64,000 nt of DNA from Rhyzopertha dominica (taxonomy: Eukaryota; Arthropoda; Insecta; Coleoptera; Bostrichidae): NCBI GenBank assembly GCA_025024175.1, contig QCXZ01000053.1, positions 1,550,001 through 1,614,000 of the forward strand, in the 5' to 3' direction. The notes below the pieces were generated by a model. It searched no databases, was not told the origin of the DNA, and saw only the letters and a program-made list of their open reading frames with translations. A program made the translations under genes and the position numbers. Below are positions 17,614-29,300 of the stretch, piece by piece (the first letter of the stretch is position 1; each line of letters begins with the position of its first letter).

Positions 17614-18704
17614 ATGCCAAATAAACCACCCCTGGAAATAACCTTAGCAATGTTGAAACCGCACATATTAAAAAACCCCTACGGTCTGAAAACGATACGA
17701 AGGATGATATTAACCAACAACTTCAAAGTGGTCCAGACCGTCAAAATGCAAATGACTATAAAAATAGCAGAGGCTTTTTACGGGGAGCACAAGGGTAAAC
17801 CGTTCTTTAACCGTTTAGTAGGATTCATGACGAGGTGAGCATATTCGGTTGGGAAATAGAACGGGGGCTAAGTAAAGTGTTGTAGCGGCCCTTCTTTTAT
17901 GCACATTTTGGCTCGAGAGAATTGCATCAGAGAGTGGAGGAAACTTATGGGGCCCACGAAAATCTTCAAGGCTCAGTTCGAGGAACCATATACAATAAGG
18001 GGCATGTTTGCGTTGTCGAATACAAGAAACGCAGTTCACGGTTCAGGTATAAAAACGAAAGCAACCTTCCTCTAACATTATTAAAACGTCCTGTGTAGGT
18101 ATATTTCAACTCCCGTACTTGTCTACATCCAACCGATGTTTATCAGTGTGGTAAAGTCACATTAAATATTATTAGTCACAAATATCTGTCTCAGTTGCTT
18201 TTAGTCTGATTACTCTATAAAGAATAAGCAACATTGACATTTTTCATGTTACAAAAATGGTTCACTTTAGAAGGAAATTCTACACCTAACCATTCTCATT
18301 GTGAAAATGTAAGGTTATTTATGTGATTAAAAACACAATACTTCTCACATTGTTAAATAACTTTCATATTAATTTTCATCGAAAGAGAGAAATTTGGACA
18401 TTTTGAGCATTTATTGATGAAGTAATAAAAACCATTCTGAGGATTATTAAAACAACTAAGAACTTAATAATATAAAATGTATTTTCATTCATGCAATCGA
18501 ACTTTAGCAATCTTGGTCTTATCCCTCCTTTTTTTTGCAGATTCAGTGCAGTCTGCCGAAAGGGAAATAAAAATTATCTTCCCGAAATTTGACATTGCAA
18601 AATGGTACCAGGAGGAAGAGGAGTTTTTCCGGATGGGCATGGTTAGATTTGATCAGTCTCAGTTCGTTCACATTAGCAAAAAGTATAAGGAACGGGTTTC
18701 CTGA
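17614..18704 (+). CDS. NME6: Nucleoside diphosphate kinase, NME6 type, 181 aa
   Basis: NDP kinases move the gamma-phosphate of ATP to other NDPs through a phospho-histidine. NME6 is known in vertebrates as a mitochondrial member that supports pyrimidine nucleotide supply. Exons: 17614-17834, 17886-18046 and 18541-18704 (TGA), joined in phases 2 and 1 across GTGAGC...TTGTAG and GTATAA...TTGCAG. The N-terminus (TLAMLKPHILKNP) matches the ALIKPDA strand with the active-site Lys, but Asp is replaced by His. FYGEHKGKPFFNRLVGFM and SGPSFMHILARENCIREWRKLMGPT fit the family. NTRNAVHGSDS carries the catalytic His (about residue 125). The C-terminal tail FPKFDIAKWYQEEEEFF is the extension typical of NME6 (FPDFSEQRWYEEEEP in human), which separates it from group I NDKs. 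Human NME6 has about 186-194 aa. The first intron is only 51 nt. Confidence 0.93.
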
Positions 18705-20106
18705 AGACTGTGATAAAAAAAAATTTCAGTGTACATGCATTATTTGGTGGATTTTGTTTTTATAATATTTGCCGTTTTGTTATGAAACTGTCGTTTCTGT
18801 GATTTTACTTACTTATTTTGTGGTTCCCGGTTATCCCATAGATGGCGCTGGATTACAAATTTGAATATAGCTGAGCTACATATTCTAAAATGATTTTCAC
18901 CATTCTCGTTATACTGACAACATCAAATTTGTTATTTTAAATGGAACAGTATATTATTGTGTTTTTTTTGTTCCTTATGAATTTTAATATCACTTTATTT
19001 GCCATATATGAGGTCAATATCGAGCCGTTTTGACATTGTAGGGCATTTTGAAAAGAATATGATGTTGCCAGTGCCTAAGAAAATTGAATATATCTCCAAA
19101 GCTAAAAAAGATAGGATGGTGCGTTTTTTGACCTTTGATAAAAGAAAAATCTGCTATTTTGCTACTTTACTTTTTTACATAGAATGCTATAATTATTTCT
19201 ATTCAGTTTTATAAGGTTGTTTTTTTGCAAAAAAAAACCCAAAGGAGATATTGAGAACTGAAGAGTGTAGATCTTTCTTTATTGGTATTTGATTACATAG
19301 TGAGATTTTATTACAAAACAAAATATTTAACAAATTAATTAGACAAGAAATAGAATTGCAGAAAACAATAGCAGAAAAATAAATCTCTGTTTATCTTATT
19401 TCATGTTTTTAAGGCTAATAAGCTAGTCTACTTTGAAGATTCCCATGTTTTTTTAGCAGATAATGAAAGTAGATTCTTTAATTGATTATGAAGATGCTGT
19501 ACATAGCTTTTAAGATTGTTTTTTCTTGTAAAGTTGCTTCTGGCACTTACCTCAGGAAAAAAGCTAGGATACATATTCAAATACTTATTTTTTTAATAAT
19601 TGTTAGAAAAATATGTAAGTAAAATTTTAATTTGAGTAAGACTGAGTACATACTAAATGATTATTAATAATGAGCGCAATTTCAGTACATTTTGTAGTTT
19701 CATTACTCAAGAAATGCCAATAAAGAATTTTTATTAAGTTGGCCTACATTTTCTCTGCCTTTTACTTAAAATATAATTCTTTCATTCGTTCACCATTTAG
19801 CCTATTTTAACTTTGTAAACAGATTTTTTCGTAGGAACAAAAGTTATGGAGATATACGTAAAAAAATTAGGAAAAATGTGTTTAAATTACACAGCTATCT
19901 TTTAGAACTTTTAATACCTTCAGAACTCCAGGACTTGACTGGTCTGCTAGTTTTATAAAAAATTGACACCCCCTCAGAATCAGCATAACTGATTTATTCC
20001 CTATTAAAAAAATGTCAACAAGCATATATACAACAAATTTACATTCGTTTTCAGTCCACGTAGCTCACAGCAATTTGACAGTCTCCTTATACTCCTCAAA
20101 CGGATG
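18705..20106. other. Intergenic between convergent NME6 and ENKD1-like genes
   Basis: Mostly A+T-rich with no confirmed gene. One segment, about 19042-19117 on the plus strand, has exon-like borders (TTGTAG before it, GTGCGT after it) and a Lys/Pro-rich frame (LPVPKKIEYISKAKKDRM), but I found no partner exons. Confidence 0.35.
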
Positions 20107-22439
20107 TCATGCATTTATCTTAACGTAAACCTTCGGCCTCTGGAACACCTTGATGCCTTCGTCAATTTTTTTCAATTCCTCCTCGATCTCCATCTTGCGT
20201 TTCATCATTCTGTACGTGTCATTCCGCACAGGCATCGAATTCAGTTCCTGTATTCTATCCGCATAACCTAACCAAATTGAATTAAAACAAAAATAATGAA
20301 CTTTTGTACGAGACTCCACTCACTCTGTCGCAAAACCCGCAAAGTCTCCTTCCGTTCCTCCTCCGGTAGTAAGACGTGTCCCGGCGGACAGTCTGGTTCC
20401 GGTTCGTCTATCGATTCTCCCTTACGGTTTTTCAGGTATTTAGGTAAGACTCCCTTCTGGTAGGTGGGTGGGGGCTTTGACGGATCATTTTGTCCACCTG
20501 GCCTGTTCGATGCTTTCTGTTTCAGTGCCATTATGTTCTCTCTAATGTAATCTCTTTCGTTGACGTTGAGATTGCCCAGCCGTTCGTTAATTTCATTAGT
20601 TCCTTCACTGCTGCAATTATATTAAACAGATGCTAAATAAGATCATTTCCAATTGAAGTACATGTAAGACCTATTTTTTTCAATTACTGAATCTAAAATT
20701 ATAGCGATAAATATACTTATTGGACTTCATGTTTAGAGAGAATAGAACTGGCTGAATCTTTACTAGCAGACTGATGATTATATTTTCCGTACAGGGTACA
20801 AATTTAATTTGTCTAACTTGTCCAACCCCATAAGAATACCAAGTCTGATATTTTATAAAAAGCTTGCTCATAAAAGGTATTAAAGTACAAATTCCAACAG
20901 AGCAATTTATGTCCACGTTATTGCTAATTTATTTGCATTTTATTCAGCAAATCAAGCTTCTCTTCTTTTCAGAATTACATTATTGCTGCTCTTTTAAAAG
21001 AATGTGTTGCTAATTTGTGTTATTCTTTAAAGGTTTCATACAGTAAATCATTACATGCCACAATTATGGAAGAAACGTCTTAAATAAGATGTTTCAAAGT
21101 ATATTAGCATTTTGTTAATGTCACCTGCAGCTAGACTTTATTTCTTGTACTGGAAAGGAAAATTGTAGCAGATGGGCAGCATGGTTTTGTGGTTTTGAAG
21201 TTGACTAATTTTTGCCAATTTTACTAAAGTTTTTGACCAAGTCACCTATCAATCAATATGCAATAATTAATGCTCTAAAGTCTGCTTCAACTTCAGGCTA
21301 TTCTGGAGTGCCACAAGGTTTTCGTCTAGGGCCTATATTATTATTTTTTTTTGTATTTTGTTGGAGATTATAAATTGGAAAAACTTGACAAGTGTCGTGA
21401 TTTTAGGTGTTCTATTTATAATAAATTGTCATGCTCGTATTAATAAAGTTATTTTCAAAAACTAACAAATTACTGGGATTTATTTAGAGATTAAACAGAT
21501 TATGGATGTTTATTTGACTATGTTTATCTCCTTAGGTTAATTGTTCTGTGCTCTTAGTTTTTTTTTAAATTGCTATGTCAGGTGTTCACAATGACATAAT
21601 GGTGTTAACTCACCATAAGCATGTAGGTGTGTGTAGATTAACTTTGTTGTTTATTACCAAGATTCTGTGGGAGTGTCAGCCATAATAATGTAATTCTTCT
21701 TTTTTACATTAATTTTACATAAATATGTTTTTTCTCTTTATTTATTATGGTATTTGTGTATATTATAGCCATTAATTGAAGTCATGTATTTCCTGGAGTT
21801 GACCAAACTCTATTGTGTTAAAATGTTAATTACAAGAAAACTTTAACACAAAAAGGAGCAACATACCAAAATTAATGAATACACAATGTTACAAAAGGTA
21901 AATAACAGCCGTAATAACTCAATCAGACAAAAGAAAGCACTCACCACGTGTCTCCATGGTCTCGCTTCTTCTGTGACTCCAAGTCCCTCAGAACATCGGG
22001 CCTGGGATACAGAATATTCCCGTGCTCGTACAGTTTCTTCACGTCCTGCGTCCTTTCCGTCTGCACACCCGTTTCGACCAATTTGCTCTCGGTCTTACTC
22101 TCGAGCTGCTTCTGTCTGATGCCCTTGTTCGACTTGGGCTTCTGCAGGCGCGGTACGGTCTGCTGTGTCGACATGTTGGGTTTCGACTTTGTAGTGCGTG
22201 CATTTACCACCTTCGAGGGCACGTTGCGGAACTTGTCCTTGCTCAGGGACTTGCCCTCGGCCCTCGTGTTGTCTGGCAGGAGGCCCTGCATTCGCTTGAT
22301 CTGCTTCATGTTCTCCTTGATGTAGTTCTTGCGATAGGGTGGCTCTGCAAAGAGATTTGCCTTTGGTTTGGGTACGTGCAGGTTAGGGATTCGACTTACT
22401 CGGTTCTGGAAAGACACCACGCAGTGTGGTTGTGTTCAT
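20107..22439 (-). CDS. ENKD1: Enkurin-domain protein, ENKD1-like, 295 aa
   Basis: Four minus-strand exons: 22439-22400 (ATG), 22344-21945, 20610-20324 and 20267-20107 (TGA). Phases 1, 2 and 1 agree across all joins; the first intron is only 55 nt. The C-terminal 90 residues form an enkurin domain: CPPGHVLLPEEERKETLRVL, then NSMPVRNDTYRMMKRKMEIE and EELKKIDEGIKVFQRPKVYV, matching the LPVxxDTLxxRxRKxELE and IFSRPKVFV blocks of the family. Just before it, KGVLPKYLKNRKGESIDEPE matches the linker found in ENKD1 rather than in short enkurin. The N-terminal half is basic and disordered, with a YRKNYIKENMKQIKRMQ helix as in ENKD1. Vertebrate ENKD1 (346 aa) is a microtubule-binding centrosome/cilium protein, so an axoneme, basal-body or sperm-flagellum role is likely. 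The gene is divergent from the C2orf81-like gene. Intron 2 holds a LINE relic. ENKD1 is the best call; a lineage-specific enkurin is the alternative. Confidence 0.88.
21170..21350 (+). mobile_element. LINE reverse-transcriptase relic in ENKD1-like intron 2
   Basis: Plus-strand frames read FTKVFDQVTYQS (compare FSKAFDxVDH of LINE reverse transcriptase) and, about 90 bp on, YSGVPQGFRLGPILL (GVPQGSxLGPLLF). Motif order and spacing fit a decayed Jockey-type LINE with internal loss. Confidence 0.6.
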
Positions 22440-23292
22440 TTTGGCCACGGATAGCTTAAAATTGGGTTGGGGCAGTAATTTTCAAAGCCGCACCAGGTTT
22501 AAAGGGCAAAATGGGTCGATCAACATTGCATGTCAACAAACATTTCAAAAATTGCCGGCAGTAGAGATGTGTCGTTCCTTAAGCGAATCAATTCAATGAT
22601 TCGGATCTCTAGTATGAGTCTGTGAGTTGTTATCCGAATAATATTCGGAAACGGACAAACGAATATTCTTATTCTTTTTATTCTGTAATGAATTTATTAA
22701 TATATCTATTCTATCAAGAATAAATGCTATAAATTTGCCATCGAAATCAGTTTAGATGTTAAAGTAGCGAATCTATCTGCCAGAAGGTGTTTTAACTGGC
22801 ATTTTTGCGATTTGCCAATCCATCACTAGGTAGTAAGTGGAAAAAATCTTCTGTGCTGGTATGTTTTTGTATTTGCAGCTTTATAGCTTTATTGTTAGGT
22901 ACGTTAGCTACAAATAATACCAATGAAGCAATGTATTCGACTCTTTTGAATCCAATCAGCAAATTGAGTCGTTTCGCCAAGCTCTAGCCTCAGCAGTTCC
23001 GCAACCTAACGATAAATATATTGACTGCACGAAATATTGTACGTAAATTGAAACCTTGATCAAATGATCACTAAGTATGTGCCACACAAGCAATTAGCAA
23101 TAAATAATGTAACAATAATCGATTTGTACATTACAATTCGGAATACAGTTTTAGATTGGCGTTTCTGCTTTCGTAGCGCGTCATCTGTTCGGTCGTACAT
23201 GTATTTTGAAGTTTTTACATTGTTTCACCAGAGTGCCCTGCCAGTCTGAGACGCTGAATCTCTTGTGCGCTCTTTTTTAAACTGTCGTGAAA
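22440..23292. promoter_or_regulatory. Divergent promoter region, ENKD1-like and C2orf81-like genes
   Basis: This 853-bp spacer separates two head-to-head genes. It contains a near-perfect palindrome CCGAATAATATTCGG at 22634-22648. No clean X-box was found, so co-regulation is inferred from the divergent arrangement only. Confidence 0.45.
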
Positions 23293-25665
23293 ATGAGCGT
23301 TACAAGACGTTCTTTGTCCGAAATGAGTAGTATTAAGACAGCCCGAAGTATAAAATACAAGGAACTCCCTACTAATTTGTAAGTGTCATCATTATCTTCA
23401 AGTAAAAGTGGTATGCTCCTTTCAGATCGCAAAGAGTAAGAGAACAAGAAGAAAGNGATTTGATTGTGTACTCCATACGCGAAGAACTGTTCGAAAGAGC
23501 GATGGAAGAAGTGGATAGAAAGTACATGGAACAGCAGACCGTCAAATTTACGGTGCACTGTGCCAAAAAAGCTCTCCTTCAACTTATATNGATGGAATTT
23601 TACGATCACGACAANGGGAAACCTTTTTATCAAGGTAAAACTTGCAAAATTAAACCTGAACCATGGAAAACAGTGTGTATTAGCGAAAACTGACAGTTAA
23701 TTCAGTGTTGTCTACTTTTAGATATTGATTTTCAGTTCGCCCACAAAATTATACAGGATGTCCCAAAATTTCTAGGACAAAGAGATACCGCGGATTGTAG
23801 AGGTCAAAATAAGTCGATTGGTCCAAAATGTATCGTATGTCCATGAAAAGGGTTCAAAATTTACTTCAGAAGAAATAGAAGGGTTAAAAACCACCCTCAT
23901 ACTCTGGTATGATGCTCTTTAGCCAACCTATCAATTCGGAATGATTTATCAAAACATTCTGACTGTAGAACCTCCCAAGAGTTGTTTCTTTGTATATAAC
24001 AGTCCTCAAAATATGTCATGTCTTAAAAGAACGATTTGAATGATTTTTGAAGCAAAGTTGGCAAAGACAAAGCGTGGTTTCTGTACTGATAATTACTCAA
24101 TTGTTCCCTACTTAGATATTGAATTCGACCAAAACTCGTAATAACGACATCTAATCCCAGGTCACGAAGCCTGGACTTCAGACAAAGAGCCAAAACCTTC
24201 TCCTGCCGATTCCTGGGCGGCTTACAACGTTCCCATCCGTAAGAAAACTGTGGAAGCTGTGGAAGCGCCTGCCAAAGCGCAAGAGCCGCGTAAGTCCACT
24301 CAGGCCACATCGGTCGATCTGGACATACTCTTTGAGGTGAAAAAACACCCCAGCGAAAGTACTGGACAGACAATGAGTGACTTGGAGCGCCTTGGTGAGG
24401 AAATTCAGGAGGAGAATTTAGAGGAGGAGGAAATATGCGATGAGGAGGTAGGTGGTGATTTTAGAAGTTGCTCGCAGCTCTTATCGTGGGAAAAACTTTT
24501 TTTTGTGATTAAAACAGTCCAGTTTTCAATATATCCTAAAAATTGTGCACTGTCTCCCGTCTTTTTGAGCTGTGAGCTGTTCGAGATGAAAGATAAATAT
24601 TATTGCAGGGTTGTAATAATCGTAAGAGAGTTGCATTATACAATCAAGTTCTACTTTTCCTGGTCCTTCTTGGTTTCACCAATCGCTAGTATACAGGGTC
24701 TTTACGCTAATAATCTACAATAGCTAACTTTTTTTTATTTGAAATCGTAGAATGATGTTCAATGGTTTTTTTTTGTAAACACCATCAAATTCTTCTCAAA
24801 AGATCAAGAAACTTTCCCATTTAAACCACTAGTCTGAGATTTCAAATAAACAAGTTAGCTATTGTAAATTTAGCGTGAACACCCCGTATATAACTTTGCT
24901 TTGTTGAAATCAGCTCATATTTCTTCCCATTTATCTCAACATTTTATGTTCTTAATCTTCATTTCCTCTCGTTAATCTTCTTTTGTCTGATCTAGTCTGT
25001 TTGCCAGTTTTGACAGTGTGTCAACCAATTTAACACAATCATCATCACAAGAATTACATATTATGTCATTTAGTTTTAATATTTTTAGTTAATAAACAAA
25101 CGAATAAAGAATTACTTCAAAAAAACTGTGTGGATCTGAGCACTGGTTTTGACCACCACTTTAAGTTAGCATGTCCTTCCGGCTACACCATTCTTAGGAG
25201 GGTTTTTATCACACTTCTTTCAATATCTTCTTAGTGGGGACCCATTTAAGCAAAATTTAACATTCAAAGGACGTTTTTTTGCTCATTTTTTAAATAATTT
25301 TACAATATAAAACACTAAAATGCACTACTCCTAAAACTTGCTACCTTGATGTACCATCGACGACCATTCCTTTATAGGATTTCGAGTACGTCGAAGAAGA
25401 AGAAGAAATAGACCCTTTCATAAAGAGTGCTGCTCAATCTTTACCACCCATCAAGTCAGGAATTGGTCTTCGGGTGAAGCCTTCGGTAGGTCAGTCTAGA
25501 TGTCCGAAACTGCCTGTCATTCCTATGAAGGCAACCACTACGTTATCGGACACGAGCATGAAAGCAGATGAGCTGCCGACAATAAGGTAAGTGGGTTTCT
25601 TCTTGATTTTGGAAAAACAATTGATAATTCACCCTCCTTTCGATTCACTGACTTTTAGGGAATGA
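23293..25665 (+). CDS. C2orf81 homologue, about 265 aa
   Basis: Exons: 23293-23378 (ATG), 23426-23634, 24161-24447, 25378-25586 and a tentative 7-nt terminal exon 25659-25665 that gives a TGA. Phases 2, 1, 0 and 2 all agree. The N-terminal half has the conserved block of vertebrate C2orf81: a helix (LIVYSIREELFERAMEEVD), then YMEQQTVKFTVHCAKKALLQ (human: [20 protein letters not shown]), then an acidic Trp block and ADSWAAYNVP (human TDSWAQGSVP). The rest is acidic and low-complexity (LEEEEICDEE, DFEYVEEEEEIDPF) with a basic tail. The function of the family is unknown; it is testis-enriched in mammals. Three codons contain N; the TNG codon at 23589-23591 aligns with a conserved Trp, so it is probably TGG rather than TAG. 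The 3' end is uncertain: the gene may use other exons further downstream, beyond which the tandem arrays begin. Confidence 0.82.
24692..24888. mobile_element. MITE of about 200 bp in intron 3 of the C2orf81-like gene
   Basis: The left end TACAGGGTCTTTACGCTAA and right end (opposite strand) TACGGGGTGTTCACGCTAA are inverted copies, followed by a second shared block CAATAGCTAACTT and TTTATTTGAAAT. The element is flanked by TA. There is no coding capacity. Confidence 0.7.
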
Positions 25666-26390
25666 ACAAATCGTTTGTTCATTTCTTACAGTGGGAAAAT
25701 GATATCGTAGGTGTGCAAAAGTTGGCTGTCTTCAGTTTTCTGAGACAAAAATGAGATAATGTGAAAGAACTGTGGAAAACGACGCGGAAAACTCGACAAA
25801 ATTTGCCCTAGTTGAAAGACAAAGACGTTGATGACACATTTTATAAATCGTACTTAAAACTAGCTTTTCTTTTGATTTCGATGAAATTTTTCACACGCAA
25901 ATCTGACAACATTGCCGCATCAGTATCCACCACACGTATCTCTCGGGGACCGGTTAGCAGCGGTTTTATGTCGGATTAGGTCGTCCTTTTGTTTAGTTAC
26001 CGGCTGATTGATAATGCTGATATCGCATTTCACAGTAAACAGTTTTCTGTTGTTTTTTTCGTAAGTTCAGATGCGTTCAACTCGAATGCAATCGAAGGCA
26101 CTTGAGATAAGAGGGCTTTTTGCATGTCGGAAAGAGGATTAATAATGTTCTAAATTGGAGGGATTCGCCAGTTAAAAGATCTATTCCTAAAATATTCCAA
26201 ATTAATCAGACGCAAATTTATTTATTAAAAGAAACCGAATGCACATTTTGGTTTTAATCTGGTGGAACAATTGTTTGATTTTATTTATTCATTATACACA
26301 TTCATTTTTACTAATTCGTCACCTTTGTAGGCATCCGCAATTTCAATAATATAGAACTACCTATAAAATAACAGATTTAGATTCATCCTC
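25666..26390. other. Spacer before array A, nothing recognised
   Basis: Non-repetitive sequence between the last exon of the C2orf81-like gene and the first tandem unit. A slightly CpG-richer patch lies at 25925-25995. No exon or transposon signature seen. Confidence 0.35.
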
Positions 26391-29300
26391 GTATGAAAGG
26401 GATGCCAATTTAAATAATTCTCTTAATTTCTGCTTCGAAATAGTGCATTTATGTACATATTCCCAGCTTGGCTAATATTTATCGAACTGGTAGTACTTGT
26501 TGATTCGTTACTATGGAGACGAGCCTCTTATTGAATCGTCGTCATGACTACGACTTGCAGAGACTCCGAAAATGCTCGGATTTGCACATTTTTAACTCGA
26601 TTTAGTCTGCGGGTTTTGTACGTGACTTAAGACGTGAATCGAAGTGTTACGGTTTTGTGTCGGTATTTTGACAATTTTGGATTGAATTTTGGTGCGATTT
26701 GACTTTATGAACGTAGAGGTTGGGTGTGGAAAAGGAATTGCGAAAAATTCAAGGCTATAAAAAGGTAGGAAACCGAAGTAATTGTTTCGTTTTTCAAATT
26801 ATCTTGTTGCAATCTTTTTCGATATCAAACAGTTTGAATTTAATAATTTTTCCATATTTTTGTTAACTTTCTTAATTTACAATGAAGCTCCATTGTTACG
26901 TGGCTATTATAATAAGCAGATATTGTAAGTGCGATACCATTTACAGTAGTATAGGTGAGATTTATATTGTTATATTAGCAATAATCACAATTAGAAAATT
27001 TTCATCAGCCTAGTAGTGACCGCTTCTTTTGTTTTAAACTCCATTTATAGAAATTTTACCTCATCAAAGGCCTGAATATAGTATTTCATGTTTACTCATT
27101 GATATTAGGTATCTACTTAGGAAATAAAGAATATCACATACGAATTTTCATCCCTCTTTACTCACTTCTAAGTCTGGAATTTCCAAAACAGTTTAATATG
27201 TGTGTATTCATTTCTAATAGCCCAAAAACGTAATTCATATTGATTACTTCATAATAAGGTAACTTAAAAAATATCCCTAATTTGACCTCCACAGACATGG
27301 AGTTTTTGAAAGGTTTGAAACGCGTACTTATTGCTTTCTAATCTAAAGCCTAAATAATAAAGTTTAATGCTCTTAATTTGGGTTAACTTAAAAAATGACA
27401 AACTTTTATTACACATTTCATCGTCTTAAGGGTTCAGTTTTCAAAAATTATCGAACATGTGTTCACTTATTTCTAATTTAAAGTACAACAATAAAAGATC
27501 ACGCCTTTATTTTGACCCCTTAAGGGTGGAATTTGTAAAAACGCAGGAACACATTGTACTCGTAGGTATTAATTCTTAATTAAAATCCAAAAATGGTAAG
27601 AGTTTCATACAAAAGTTCATCCTCTATTTCACCCTCTTAGGGGTAGAATTATCTAAAATCTTCCTTAGGGGGTGTTTAGGTTATGGAAGGGATGTCAATT
27701 TAAATAATTCTCTTAATTTCTACTTCGAAATACTGAATTTATGTACATATTCCCAGCGTGTCTAATATTTATCGAACTGGTAGTACTTGTTGATTCGTTG
27801 CTATAGAGACGAGCTTCTTATTGAATCGTCGTCATGACTACGACTTGCAGAGACTCCGAAAATGCTCGGATTTGCACATTTTTAACTCGATTTAGTCTGC
27901 GGGTTTTGTACGTGACTTAAGACGTGAATCGAAGTGTTACGGTTTTGTGTCGGTATTTTGACAATTTTGAATTGAATTTTGGTGCGATTTGACTTTGTGA
28001 ACGTAGAGGTTGGGTGTGGAAAAGGAATTGCGAAAAATCCAAGGCTATAAAAGGTAGGAAACCGAAGTAATTGTTTCGTTTTTCAATATTATCTTGTTGT
28101 AATTTATTTCGATATCAAACAGTTTGATTGTAATAATTTTTCCATATTTTTGTTAACTTTCTTAATTTACAAAGAAGCTCCATTGTTACGTGGCTATTAA
28201 AATAAGCAGGTATTGCAAATACTACACAATTTACAGTAGTATAGCGTATAGGTGAGATTTATATTGTTATATTTGCAATAATCACAATTAGAAAATTTTC
28301 ATTAGCCTAATAATGACTGTTTCTTCTGTTTTAAACTCCATTTATAGAATAATTTTACCTCATCAAAGGCCTGAATATAATATTTCATGTTTACTCATTG
28401 ATATTAGGTATCTACTTAGGAAATAAAAGATATCACATACGAATTTTCATCCCTCTTTTCACACTTCGAAGTCTGGAATTTCCAAAACAGTTTAATATGT
28501 GTGTATTCATTTCTAATAGCCTAAATACGTAATTCATATTGATTACTTTATAATAAGGTAACTTAAAAAATATCCCTAATTTGACCTCCACAGCCATGGA
28601 GTTTTTGAAAGGTTTGAAACGCGTACTTATTGCTTTATAATTTAAAACTTAAATAATAAAGTTTAATGCTTTTAATTTCTGTTAACTTAAAAAATGACAA
28701 ACTTTTATTACACATTTTACCGCCTTAAGGGTTCAGTTTTCAAAAATTATTGAACATGTGTTTACTTATTTCTAATTTGAAGCATAACAATAAAGGATCA
28801 CGCTTTTATTTCGACCCCTTAAGGGTGGAATTTGTAAAAACGCAGGAATACATTGTACTCGTAGGTATTAATTCTTAATTAAAATCCAAAAATGGTAAGA
28901 GTTTCATACAAAAGTTCATCCTCTATTTCACCCTCTTAGGGGTAGAATTATCTAAAATCTTCCTTAGGGGGTGTTTAGGTTATGGAAGGGATGTCAATTT
29001 AAATAATTCTCTTAATTTCTACTTCGAAATACTGAATTTATGTACATATTCCCAGCGTGTCTAATATTTATCGAACTGGTAGTACTTGTTGATTCGTTGC
29101 TATAGAGACGAGCTTCTTATTGAATCGTCGTCATGACTACGACTTGCAGAGACTCCGAAAATGCTCGGATTTGCACATTTTTAACTCGATTTAGTCTGCG
29201 GGTTTTGTACGTGACTTAAGACGTGAATCGAAGTGTTACGGTTTTGTGTCGGTATTTTGACAATTTTGAATTGAATTTTGGTGCGATTTGACTTTGTGAA

